DNA of 10,171 bases, taken from positions 1 through 10,171 of the forward strand of contig VBKD01000007.1 of NCBI GenBank assembly GCA_005888075.1, in the 5' to 3' direction. The position numbers and the translations under genes are program-made. This DNA is from Chloroflexota bacterium (GTDB lineage Bacteria > Chloroflexota > Dormibacteria > Dormibacterales > Dormibacteraceae). The notes below the pieces were generated by a model. The model searched no databases. It was not told where the DNA came from and saw only the letters and a list, made by a program, of their open reading frames with translations. Below, one piece after another: positions 1 through 7,147 of the stretch (positions are counted from its first letter, which is position 1; each line of letters starts with the position of its first letter).

Positions 1-795
1 GCTCGCACGGCGGCGGTGCTGGCGAGCGCGTCGATCGCTGCGGCGATGCGCACCGACGACCTAGCGGAGATGGGTGACGCTTGGCGGCGCATGCGCTCGA
101 GCTCGCTCGCGCTGCTCATAGCGGTGCTTGTCCTGGGATTCAGCGGGGCAGGCGCGATGGCCTTCGGCGTGAGCTCGCGTTCAAAGCTGGGCGTGGCTCT
201 GGGGGAAGCTGTCCTGCTCATCGCGGTGGGAGCGTTGCGGGTGTTCCTCGGCGCGTCGTTCGGACCATTGCGTAGGCGCAGGGCCTTCGAGCCCGACCGT
301 GTCCGTGAGGCGCCCTCAGGATCGCTGACGTGGCCCTACTGGCTCGGGATTGGTGGCGCGATCTTCCTGGTGGCCTCGCTGGTCGGCTCATTGCTTGGCT
401 TTCTCGACGGACAGAAGCATCCCGCGCCGGACGCAGGCTCGTTCGCCGTCTGGGTTTTGGTTCCCGTCGTGGGTTTCGGCGCCGTCGCAGTCGCCTACTC
501 ACGGGGCAAGGACGGCGCGCTCGCCGCCTCGGCGCTGGGAGGCCTCTGGCTGGCGCGGGTCAGCGCTACATCGGCAAGGCTGGTCGATCGGTTCCTGGTC
601 GCGCCGACCACCGAGATCGCTCGGCGCCTGGGTGACTGGATACCGATGGGCGATGGCGCGATCGGGCGCACGGCGGAGGTTTCAGGCCGGCTGGCGCTGG
701 CGGCCGGGCGCGCGCCCGCGCTTCCTTTTCTTGTTCTGCTCGCCGTGGTCTTGTCCGTCGCGGTCGCACTCGTCGTGCCGGGAGTCCTCAGATGA
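1..795 (+). CDS. nuoL: NADH-quinone oxidoreductase subunit L, C-terminal part (partial at left edge)
   Basis: The frame is open to base 1, so this is the 3' part of a longer gene; the GTG at 16 is internal, not a start. NuoL is the distal antiporter-like membrane subunit of complex I. The visible start, DDLAEMGDAWRRM, matches the family's conserved cytoplasmic loop before TM12 (DM-RKMGGL-KKMP). A REAPSGSLTWPYWLG segment then corresponds to the family's HESP-x-MxxPL block before the late membrane helices. Several hydrophobic stretches follow, and a last TM sits at the C-terminus (LPFLVLLAVVLSVAVALVV). Oddly, the usual GIPPFAGFFSKDEIL signature of TM12 is here GFSGAGAMAFGVSSRSKL, so the PP pair and the K-D pair are gone. 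The stop overlaps the nuoM ATG by 4 bases, as in nuo operons. The L assignment rests on position before nuoM-nuoN and on these weak signatures; an Mrp- or Hyf-like relative is less likely. Confidence 0.72.
   Translation, partial: ARTAAVLASASIAAAMRTDDLAEMGDAWRRMRSSSLALLIAVLVLGFSGAGAMAFGVSSRSKLGVALGEAVLLIAVGALRVFLGASFGPLRRRRAFEPDRVREAPSGSLTWPYWLGIGGAIFLVASLVGSLLGFLDGQKHPAPDAGSFAVWVLVPVVGFGAVAVAYSRGKDGALAASALGGLWLARVSATSARLVDRFLVAPTTEIARRLGDWIPMGDGAIGRTAEVSGRLALAAGRAPALPFLVLLAVVLSVAVALVVPGVLR
780..784 (+). promoter_or_regulatory. Ribosome-binding site of nuoM
   Basis: GGGAG lies inside the end of nuoL, 7 bases before the ATG at 792. It supports that ATG as the nuoM start and suggests that nuoM is translated with its own initiation signal within the coupled operon. 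Confidence 0.55.
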
Positions 796-2387
796 ATCCG
801 CTGATCGGCCTGATCCAGGCCGCATCTCCAACGCCCGCAACCGTCCCTGGAGCCGGCATCTTCTCCTCGCCGTTCCTGCTCAGCTTGATGGTCTGGACTC
901 CAGTCATCGTGGCGATCGCGATCGCCGTCATGCCCAACCCTCGCGGCCGGTACGACACGTTGATCAAGCAGATCGCGTTCTTCACCAACCTCGGTCTCGC
1001 GTTCATCCTTTTCATCGCTTACAACCAGTTCCAGAACTTTCTCCCGACCGCTCAGTACGAGGAGAAGCTGCCGTGGCTTCCCTCCATCGGCGTGACATAT
1101 CACCTCGGGCTCGACGGGACCGGGATGGTGATGCTCGTCCTCTCGACCCTCATTGGGATCGCCTCCGTGCTGGCCTCTGTCGGCATACACGAGCGCGTCC
1201 GTTCCTACTTCTGCCTGCTGTTGCTGACGCAGTCGGCAATCACCGGCGCGATCGTCGCCAGGGACATGTTCGTGCTCATCCTCTTCTGGACCGCGGCGAC
1301 GATTCCGATCGCTCTGCTGGTGCTCGGATGGGGAGGGCCGCGACGTGTCGCGGCCACGTGGAGGCTCGTGGGTTACTGGGGACTTGGCACGGCGGCGCTG
1401 GTCGCCGGCACGATGATCCTCTATTCGTTCACGGGCGGAAAGACATTCGACATGGACACGCTTTTGAAGGGAACCCTGAGCTCCCGGATCCAGCTCACCG
1501 TCGGGATCGTGATGCTGGTGGCGGCGGCGACACGCCTGCCGCTCTTTCCTTTCCACGGTTGGATCCGCGATGTCACCGCCGAAGCGCCCGTTGGCGTTGC
1601 GGTGATCGTGATAGGGGCTGCCTCCCGCCTCGGCGGCTACCTCCTGATCCGCACGCTGGTCGCGGCTGAGCCGGCCGCGGCGCATCTCCTGTCCCCGCTC
1701 GTCGCGGCACTGGCCGCGCTCACAGTCGGTTATGCCGCGCTCGCCGCGCTGCGGTCGGCCGACCTCAGGCACGCGGCCGCGTACCTGGCGCTGATCCCAG
1801 GGGGCATCACCGCGCTTGGTGTGGCCGGGGTGACGCCGCTGGCGATAGCGGGCTGTGTGCTCTCGCTCTTCACCGGCGGCCTGGCGGCGGCGCTCATCGT
1901 CGGCGTTTCGGCGACCCTATCCGAACGCGCGCAGACGAGAAGCCTTTCGGTCCTGGGCGGGCTGGCGCCTCGCATGCAGAACCTGACCTGGCTGATGGTG
2001 ATCGCCGGATTCGGCTTGCTCGGCATCCCCATGCTCGCGACGTTCAATGCGGAGCTGATGACATTCTTCGGGTCGTTCAAGAGCCAGCCCATCGGCGCAT
2101 TTGCGGTGGCCGCCGGCTTGGCCGTGGCCGCGGTGGCCGTCGCAACGCTCCTATATCGGGTGCTCTTCCGCCAACCCAACCCAGACGCGCCTGGCGTTTC
2201 CGATTCCGCTCTCAGCGAGACCTGGTATCTGGGTTTGCTGGCGGGCGCCCTCCTGTGGGTCGGTTTGTTCCCCAGCGGTCCGAAGATTCCGGGGACTGAG
2301 GTACCGCTTTTCGACCCGGGCCTCGTCAACCAGATGTCAGCCGGCCTCGCCGATATGGCGTCGCCCTATTCGGGGCCGACGCCGTGA
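792..2387 (+). CDS. nuoM: NADH-quinone oxidoreductase subunit M (divergent)
   Basis: A 531-residue polytopic membrane protein, close to the usual 480-550 of NuoM, the middle antiporter-like subunit of complex I, which couples quinone reduction to ion translocation. Family landmarks are LGLDGTGMVMLVLSTL (about 105-120), ARDMFVLILFW (156-166), the TM7 block RLPLFPFHGWIRD with EAP (248-266), SRLGGYLLIR (278-287), ADLRHAAAYL (323-332) and GIPMLATFNAEL (411-422). Several usually invariant residues differ: the TM5 glutamate is Thr167, the TM7 and TM8 lysines are Arg248 and Arg279, and HTWLPDAH is HGWIRDVT; the TM12 glutamate remains as Glu421. The frame is intact, with no sign of a pseudogene. It overlaps nuoL (ATGA) and nuoN (GTGA) by 4 bases each, so the three are almost surely cotranscribed and translationally coupled. 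Family membership is firm; whether it pumps protons is uncertain. Confidence 0.88.
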   Translation: MNPLIGLIQAASPTPATVPGAGIFSSPFLLSLMVWTPVIVAIAIAVMPNPRGRYDTLIKQIAFFTNLGLAFILFIAYNQFQNFLPTAQYEEKLPWLPSIGVTYHLGLDGTGMVMLVLSTLIGIASVLASVGIHERVRSYFCLLLLTQSAITGAIVARDMFVLILFWTAATIPIALLVLGWGGPRRVAATWRLVGYWGLGTAALVAGTMILYSFTGGKTFDMDTLLKGTLSSRIQLTVGIVMLVAAATRLPLFPFHGWIRDVTAEAPVGVAVIVIGAASRLGGYLLIRTLVAAEPAAAHLLSPLVAALAALTVGYAALAALRSADLRHAAAYLALIPGGITALGVAGVTPLAIAGCVLSLFTGGLAAALIVGVSATLSERAQTRSLSVLGGLAPRMQNLTWLMVIAGFGLLGIPMLATFNAELMTFFGSFKSQPIGAFAVAAGLAVAAVAVATLLYRVLFRQPNPDAPGVSDSALSETWYLGLLAGALLWVGLFPSGPKIPGTEVPLFDPGLVNQMSAGLADMASPYSGPTP

Positions 2388-3796
2388 CGAACCTCGTCCT
2401 GGTTCCAGATGTCCTGGTCGTGGCCGCCGCCATGCTCATCCTCATTGCGGGCCGCCTGGGTTGGGTGCCGAGAAGCTCACGTCGGTACCTGCCGGCGATC
2501 ACCGCCGCGATCGCACTGGTCGCATTCGGTATCGAGCTCTGGGCCGGCGCCGCGCTCACGACCTATTTCGACGGAGCGCTGGTGCAAGACCGCTTTGCGC
2601 TGTTCGCCAAGGCGGCCGCGCTTTTAACAGCCGCCATCGTGCTCGCGGCGACCGATTGGGCGGCTGAGGATTCGCTCTCGATCGGCCTGGCGATGCCGCT
2701 CATCGCGGCATTCGGCGTGATGGTGGCCGCTTCGGCGCGGGACCTGGTCGGCCTGTGGGCGGGGCTCGAGCTGACGGCTGCGTCGGCCATGGTCATGGTT
2801 TCGCTTCGCCGGCCGGACCTCGGGCTGAGGCTGCTGGTCGCGGGCGCGGTGGGGAGCGGCCTCGTCCTCATCGGCCTGGCCTTCGTCTACGCGACCACCG
2901 GCAACGCCGACCTGCCGCTGATCCAGGGTGTGCTGGCCCACACCATCCCCACGCTGCCGCTGGCCATCCCGGTCCTGCTGGTGATGAGCGGGCTGGCCGT
3001 GCGCGCGGGAATTGCTCCCTTCCACTCGGCCAACCTTTCGGCCGGCCTTGGTGGGTCGCCGCTGGGGGCCGGGATGCTTCTCGGCCTGGTGGCGTTTGCG
3101 GTCGCGATCGTGGCGATCAAGCTCACTGCGGCCCTGGTCGCCGTCTCCGCCGTCTACTCGGTTTTCTTTGAGGTCCTCGCGGGAGTGGCGATGCTTGGCG
3201 GCGGCGCGGCCGCGCTCGCGGTCCGTGCGCCACGAATGCGGCTCTCCTATCTGGCGGTCGCTCAGTTTGGATGGGTGGCGGCGGGGCTGGCGACGCACTA
3301 TCGGGCGGGGCTGGCCGGCTCGCTGTTCTTGCTGGGTGCGTTTGCGGTGGCGGCGACCTGCGGGCCAGCCGTGCTTGGCGCGGCCGGCGGCGGGGAGGAG
3401 GCGGTGCACGGTCTGGCCGCGGTGCGTCCGGCTCGGGCGGCGGGGCTTGCTCTCGCGATGCTTTCCCTGGCCGGCGCTCCTCCTCTCGCCGGTTTCTTCG
3501 GCGAGCTGGCCGTGGGGGCTGCCCTGGCGCAGGGCGGTCGTTTCGCCCTGCTGGCGATCGGGCTCTTGGGGTGGACGCTCGGGCTGGTCGCCGCGGTGGG
3601 CACCCTACGCGTCCTCTATATACAGAGCCCGCTGGAGGATGCGCGCCGCGGCGCCGCGGCCGCGCTTCCCGTTCTGAGCAGGCTGTCGACCGCGGGGGTG
3701 CTGGCGTTTTGCCTCGTCATCGCGGCTTACGGGGTGCTGGCCAACCCGATCATGGGCCTGGCCGACCAGGGAGCTGAAGCACTCGGTTTGAGGTAG
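2384..3796 (+). CDS. nuoN: NADH-quinone oxidoreductase subunit N (divergent)
   Basis: A 470-residue membrane protein with the length and repeated-helix pattern of NuoN, the antiporter-like subunit nearest NuoK in complex I. The GTG start overlaps the nuoM stop (GTGA). Landmarks are QDRFALFAKAAALL (about 68-81), the TM5 segment LWAGLELTAASAMVMVSL (124-141) with the conserved Glu129, the TM7 block LAVRAGIAPFH (204-214), LSYLAVAQFGW (287-297) and the TM12 segment SLAGAPPLAGFFGEL (361-375). Departures from the family: the TM7 lysine is Arg207, the HMWAPDVYEGAP block after PFH is lost (SANLSAGLGGSP), no lysine stands at the TM8 site, the AHAGY histidine is Gln294, and the TM12 GFxGK lysine is Glu374. 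Last visible gene of the nuo operon: a 72-base gap follows, and the next gene is a cell-wall enzyme. I see no clear terminator in that gap. Confidence 0.85.
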   Translation: MTNLVLVPDVLVVAAAMLILIAGRLGWVPRSSRRYLPAITAAIALVAFGIELWAGAALTTYFDGALVQDRFALFAKAAALLTAAIVLAATDWAAEDSLSIGLAMPLIAAFGVMVAASARDLVGLWAGLELTAASAMVMVSLRRPDLGLRLLVAGAVGSGLVLIGLAFVYATTGNADLPLIQGVLAHTIPTLPLAIPVLLVMSGLAVRAGIAPFHSANLSAGLGGSPLGAGMLLGLVAFAVAIVAIKLTAALVAVSAVYSVFFEVLAGVAMLGGGAAALAVRAPRMRLSYLAVAQFGWVAAGLATHYRAGLAGSLFLLGAFAVAATCGPAVLGAAGGGEEAVHGLAAVRPARAAGLALAMLSLAGAPPLAGFFGELAVGAALAQGGRFALLAIGLLGWTLGLVAAVGTLRVLYIQSPLEDARRGAAAALPVLSRLSTAGVLAFCLVIAAYGVLANPIMGLADQGAEALGLR

Positions 3797-3851
3797 CCGG
3801 CCGCGTAAACTCCCCGGCAGCGAACTCGGCACGCGTCGAAGCAAACGTCTT

Positions 3852-3856
3852 GGAGG
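3852..3856 (+). promoter_or_regulatory. Ribosome-binding site of the penicillin-binding protein gene
   Basis: GGAGG, complementary to the 16S 3' end, lies 12 bases before the ATG at 3869. The spacing is long, but no better in-frame start lies nearer, and the protein begins with the expected basic cytoplasmic stretch. Confidence 0.5.
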
Positions 3857-3868
3857 TCCCGCCAGGCA

Positions 3869-6091
3869 ATGGCCACCCGCCGTCACAAAGGCCGCTCCGT
3901 CCGGCCGCGAGCCCGGAAGCGTCGCCCTGAGAAACGCCCATCTCACCACTGGTTCGTCCGCGTCGCCCTGGTGGTGATGATCGTGGTCTCGGCGACCGGC
4001 CTCATCAGCACGGGCGCGACCATCGGCGTGGTCGACTACTTCGCCGGCGATCTTCCTTCGATCGAGGCCATCAAGGCCGCCAACCTGACGCAGACCAGCC
4101 GGATCCTGGACCGGAACGGAAACCTGATCGAGTCGATGTACCACGAGAACCGGACGGTGGTCCCATTGAGCAAGATGAGCGTCAAGCTCCAGCGCGCGAC
4201 CATCGACACCGAAGACCGGACCTTTTACGCCAACTCGGGCGTCGACTACCGCCGCATGGCGATCGCGGTCGTTTACGACCTCACGCATCGCACGGCGACG
4301 CTCGGCGGCTCGACCATCACGCAGCAGGTGGTCAAGAACGATGTTCTCGATACCGAAGAGGCGCAGAGCAAGACGATCAGCCGGAAGTTTCGTGAGCTTC
4401 TGCTCGCCGAAGAGATGGAGCGCCGCTATTCCAAGCAGCAGATCCTCGAGCTCTACCTGAACACGATCAACTACGGCAACGGAGCCTATGGGGCGGAGGC
4501 TGCTGCGATGACCTACTTCCAGGTCCATGCCAGCGAACTGTCGTGGGCCCAGGCGAGCCTCCTCGCCGGACTGCCGCAGGCGCCGAGCGATTACGACCCG
4601 TTCGGGACGCCGGATCAGCTGCAGTCCGTGAAAGCGCGCTGGGCGCAAGTTCTCGACGGGATGGTCGCGGTTGGAGACGTGAGCCGCGCGCAGGCGGACA
4701 GCATGTACAACAGCGACCTGATCGCCAAGATGATCGCGGCGCACAAGGCGCAGCCCGCGGCCCACAATCCCTTGACCGCGCACTTCGTGGATTCCATCGT
4801 CCGTTACATCAAGCAGAAGTACGGCGACCACGCGCTGTACGAGGGCGGGCTGACGATCACCACGACGCTTGACCTCAACACGCAGGCGCTGGCCGACAAG
4901 TGGGTGAAGTCCGGAGTCAAGACGTACGCCAAGCGCAGCGTGAACACGGGAGCGATGCTGGTCTTGAATCCTGCCGATGGCGAGATCCTCGCCATGGTCG
5001 GCAGCGCTGATTACAACAACGCCGCCATCCGGGGCCAGATCAACCTGACCGGCGTCGATCCGCTGGGGTGGCGGGGAGTGGGGTCGTCGTTCAAGGTCTA
5101 TACCTACGGCGCCGCCCTGCAGGCCGGGTTCGTCACGCCGGCGAGCCTCGTGAACGATGAGACAAGCGTCATCGGCGGTCATACCTTCAGCGACTGGGAT
5201 GGCAAGCGCGAGGGATACATCACGCTGCGGACCGCGCTGGCAGAGTCGCGCAACCTTCCCGCGCTGTGGACATATTCAAAGGAAGGCGGCGACCGGGTCG
5301 TCTCCTTCATGCACAACCTCGGCGTCACCGCGCAGATCGACAACCCCGAGGGCGTGTCGACCACACTCGGCCATGACGCCCTGTCGATGGCGGAGCACCT
5401 GGCCGCCTACTCAGCTTTCGACAACGGCGGCTATCGCGTCGGCACCCACCCGATCCTGCGTGTCACCGACGCGAATGGAAAGGTCCTCGAAGCTCTGGAT
5501 CCAAATGCGGGCCGCACGCAGGTGATCAGCCCGGAGCTGGGTTACGTGATGACAGACCTGCTGCGCGGGCCGGTGAAGCTGTACCTCGGCGACCTGGCGC
5601 GGCGGCCGGCGGCGGGAAAGTCAGGGACGACCGAGGCCTATACGGGCTCCATCTTCGTCGGGTACACGCCCGACCTGGCGGTGGCCGCTTCGCTGATGCA
5701 CATCGATGCAGGAGACACGTGCAACTCCGGGTACGCCTCCCTCGCCACGAACTTCCGCCCGTCCGGGTGGCAGTGCCCGACGACGGTCCTGTTCGGAGAG
5801 AACGTCGGCCTTTCGGTTTGGAAGCCGTTCCTCGACGAGTACTACACCAAGCATCCATGGCCGGCGCCGTGGGTGCAGCCGCCCGGTGTGGTGACTCGGC
5901 AGGTTTGCCCGTACGACGGCGGCTACGTTTCGAGCGGGGGCTACAACGAGCTCTTCCTCAAGGGAGTGGGTGAGCCGCAGTACCCCTGCGGGGCGAATCC
6001 GTATCCAGGCCAGAAGCCCTACGTCCCACCGACGCCGACACCCATGCCGGCGGCTTCTCCGCCGCCAAGTCCTTCGCCCCCGTCACACTGA
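3869..6091 (+). CDS. Class A penicillin-binding protein (peptidoglycan glycosyltransferase/transpeptidase)
   Basis: A 740-residue bifunctional enzyme that polymerises lipid II into glycan strands and cross-links their peptides outside the membrane. In order: a very basic cytoplasmic tail (1-27), one TM anchor (about 28-55), a GT51 glycosyltransferase domain (about 75-265) and a penicillin-binding transpeptidase domain (about 355-610). GT51 motifs are clear: TEDRTFY with catalytic Glu115, GGSTITQQVVKN (146-157), RKFRELLLAEEME (172-184), QILELYLN (191-198) and AQASLLAGLPQAP (227-239). The transpeptidase motifs are SSFK (406-409, nucleophile Ser406), SRN (460-462) and KSGTT (584-588). The tail has four cysteines (618, 636, 680, 707) and ends in a Pro/Ser/Thr-rich stretch (719-740). 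The 72-base gap from nuoN suggests its own transcription unit, though I found only a weak promoter-like TAAACT at 3806. It resembles PonA/PBP1-type proteins; the exact paralogue cannot be named. Confidence 0.95.
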   Translation: MATRRHKGRSVRPRARKRRPEKRPSHHWFVRVALVVMIVVSATGLISTGATIGVVDYFAGDLPSIEAIKAANLTQTSRILDRNGNLIESMYHENRTVVPLSKMSVKLQRATIDTEDRTFYANSGVDYRRMAIAVVYDLTHRTATLGGSTITQQVVKNDVLDTEEAQSKTISRKFRELLLAEEMERRYSKQQILELYLNTINYGNGAYGAEAAAMTYFQVHASELSWAQASLLAGLPQAPSDYDPFGTPDQLQSVKARWAQVLDGMVAVGDVSRAQADSMYNSDLIAKMIAAHKAQPAAHNPLTAHFVDSIVRYIKQKYGDHALYEGGLTITTTLDLNTQALADKWVKSGVKTYAKRSVNTGAMLVLNPADGEILAMVGSADYNNAAIRGQINLTGVDPLGWRGVGSSFKVYTYGAALQAGFVTPASLVNDETSVIGGHTFSDWDGKREGYITLRTALAESRNLPALWTYSKEGGDRVVSFMHNLGVTAQIDNPEGVSTTLGHDALSMAEHLAAYSAFDNGGYRVGTHPILRVTDANGKVLEALDPNAGRTQVISPELGYVMTDLLRGPVKLYLGDLARRPAAGKSGTTEAYTGSIFVGYTPDLAVAASLMHIDAGDTCNSGYASLATNFRPSGWQCPTTVLFGENVGLSVWKPFLDEYYTKHPWPAPWVQPPGVVTRQVCPYDGGYVSSGGYNELFLKGVGEPQYPCGANPYPGQKPYVPPTPTPMPAASPPPSPSPPSH

Positions 6092-6097
6092 GCTTCC

Positions 6098-6784
6098 GTG
6101 CGACCCACCAGATCGGGCGTCACCGGCAGCCTGGTTTATGCGGCCTTGGGGGTGATATGGATCCTGGGGACAAGGCCTCCGGGGTCGGGCTGGCTGCTGT
6201 TCGCCTGGGTGGTTGCCGTGGCGATCGCCGGGGCATTCATCCCCGGTGAGGCCAACCAGGTCTCTCTGGCGCGCGCATACCTGGCGGCGCCTGCGGTTGC
6301 GTACTCGGTCAGCGGACAGCTCGGTTTGCTGGCGGTGGTGGTTGCGGTCGCGGGGCTGACGGACCTGGTCGACGGCACCATAGCCCGGCGCTTCGAGCGC
6401 CCCTCGAACCTGGGCGGAGCGCTGGACCCGGTCGTCGACGGAATCTTCCTAGGGTCGACCACGCTCGGGCTCTCGCTGGGTGGAGCATTTCCGCTCTGGC
6501 TCGCGATGGTCGTCATCGCTCGGTACCTGCTGCCGGCCCTTGGAGGCGGGTTGCTGATCGTCTCCGGCAGGCGGCCCGAGCTGCACCACACGCTGAGCGG
6601 GCAGGTCTCGACCACGTTGATCCTCATCCTGGTCGGAGGCGTGGCGCTTTTTCGCGGGCTGAACCAGGATCCGGATGGCTATCTGACGGCGGCGGAGGTC
6701 GTGATCCCGGTCGCCACCGTCGTGACGTTCGGGCACCTGGCATGGGCGTCGCGGAGGAGGGTGGGTGGGCCACAGCCCGGGTAA
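6098..6784 (+). CDS. CDP-alcohol phosphatidyltransferase family protein
   Basis: A 228-residue integral membrane enzyme that transfers a phosphatidyl group from CDP-diacylglycerol to an alcohol, releasing CMP. The full family motif D-x2-DG-x2-AR-x8-G-x3-D-x3-D is present without error at Asp89, Asp92, Gly93, Ala96, Arg97, Gly106, Asp110 and Asp114; the aspartates bind the catalytic metals. An earlier NQVSLARAYLAAP segment matches the family's usual N-terminal PNxITLxR block. About six hydrophobic helices surround it. The alcohol acceptor cannot be told from sequence: glycerol phosphate (PgsA-like), phosphatidylglycerol (cardiolipin synthase-like) or inositol phosphate are all possible. The GTG start, 6 bases after the penicillin-binding protein stop, has no good ribosome-binding site, so translational coupling is likely and the exact start is uncertain. 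The TAA stop lies inside the first copy of a direct repeat leading to the SRP RNA. Confidence 0.88.
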   Translation: MRPTRSGVTGSLVYAALGVIWILGTRPPGSGWLLFAWVVAVAIAGAFIPGEANQVSLARAYLAAPAVAYSVSGQLGLLAVVVAVAGLTDLVDGTIARRFERPSNLGGALDPVVDGIFLGSTTLGLSLGGAFPLWLAMVVIARYLLPALGGGLLIVSGRRPELHHTLSGQVSTTLILILVGGVALFRGLNQDPDGYLTAAEVVIPVATVVTFGHLAWASRRRVGGPQPG

Positions 6785-6811
6785 GAATTCATGGCGGTCG
6801 CGCTGAGTGGG
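6777..6811 (+). repeat. Direct repeat copy A (upstream of SRP RNA)
   Basis: This 35-base stretch matches 6854-6887 at 31 positions, with three mismatches and one gap, at an offset of 77 bases. It covers the stop codon of the phosphatidyltransferase gene and a TAAGAA element, and looks like a copy of the promoter and first bases of the SRP RNA gene. Weaker likeness may run on to about 6822 (GGTGCTAC against GGCGGTAC). No further SRP RNA sequence follows it. Confidence 0.75.
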
Positions 6812-6853
6812 CGCGGTGCTACTTTCTCGAGCCGCGGGTAGGTCTTCAGTCTG

Positions 6854-6887
6854 CCGGGTAAGATGCATGGTGGTCGCGCTAAGTGGG
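6854..6887 (+). repeat. Direct repeat copy B (SRP RNA promoter and 5' end)
   Basis: This is the second copy of the repeat at 6777-6811. It contains the -10-like TAAGAT and the first ~20 bases of the SRP RNA, including the 5' strand of its terminal helix. Confidence 0.75.
6859..6864 (+). promoter_or_regulatory. Candidate -10 element of the SRP RNA promoter
   Basis: TAAGAT matches the sigma-70 -10 consensus at 4 of 6 positions and ends 5-7 bases before the expected SRP RNA 5' end (6868-6871), the right spacing for a transcription start. No good -35 hexamer lies 16-18 bases upstream; the region there is G-rich (GGGTAG). Assignment rests mainly on position. Confidence 0.45.
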
Positions 6888-7142
6888 GGGCTGGCGGTAC
6901 CCTGCACCGGCAATCCGCCTTAGCCGGACCGAATTCCTCGTCTGAGGTCAGGGTTTTCAGCCTGGCCGCGGCAAACGGCGTTGAAGGTCGGGACCTGCGC
7001 AGCTCGGGTCTCCAAACCCCGTCAGGTCCGGAAGGAAGCAGCGGTAAGGAGAAACCTGGGGGTGCCGCAGCCATCCGGGCCCGAGCCGCGACCCGTGGTG
7101 CGAGCTGGGGGTCTTCGGTCGAAGCGGGGTGCGCGGCCACTA
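6868..7142 (+). ncRNA. ffs: Signal recognition particle RNA, large (Bacillus-like, Alu-domain) type
   Basis: The RNA scaffold of the signal recognition particle binds Ffh and targets ribosomes making membrane and secreted proteins. The S-domain core GTCAGGTCCGGAAGGAAGCAGC at 7021-7042 is the near-universal helix 8, with the GGAA tetraloop at 7030-7033. The 5' part (GCTAAGTGGGG, GGTACCCTGCACCGGCAATCC, then AGCCGGACCGAATTCC) closely follows the Alu domain of the B. subtilis scRNA. Pairing supports the fold: 6870-6879 with 7131-7140 forms terminal helix 1 (extendable to 6868/7142), 7002-7008 pairs perfectly with 7080-7086, and 6986-6990 with 7089-7093, both in helix 5. The ~275-base length fits the large class, unlike the ~114-base E. 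coli 4.5S RNA. Ends are set by helix 1 and are good to a few bases. The 3' end lies about 5 bases before the dnaX start, so the primary transcript probably continues into dnaX and is processed, or dnaX has its own start. Confidence 0.93.
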
Positions 7143-7147
7143 ATTGA

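Noticed and set aside
350..1669. Plus-strand open frame of 439 codons overlapping nuoL and nuoM in another frame.
   Set aside because: Its Arg/Ser/Trp-rich product has no family likeness, while the overlapped frames encode recognisable complex I subunits with a clean ATGA junction.
495..1772. Minus-strand open frame of 425 codons opposite nuoL and nuoM.
   Set aside because: Composition is very rich in Arg, Asp and Gln without domains or membrane segments; it is a shadow of the nuo genes.
3783..3811. Possible promoter before the penicillin-binding protein gene (TCGGTT with TAAACT).
   Set aside because: Each hexamer is poor and the -35 is essentially unrecognisable, so it cannot be told from chance.
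3605..5182. Long minus-strand open frame of 525 codons across the nuoN end and the penicillin-binding protein gene.
   Set aside because: It lies opposite two clearly conserved genes, gives an Arg/Asp/His-rich protein with no recognisable motif, and is the expected antisense shadow of high-GC coding sequence.
6812..6836. CGCGG/CCGCG stem between the two direct repeats as a terminator of the preceding gene.
   Set aside because: Only five pairs with a 15-base loop and no T run follows; it is too weak to call.
6863..7147. Small open frame of 94 codons between the phosphatidyltransferase and dnaX.
   Set aside because: The stretch is the SRP RNA gene; the open frame is a by-product of its GC-rich structure.
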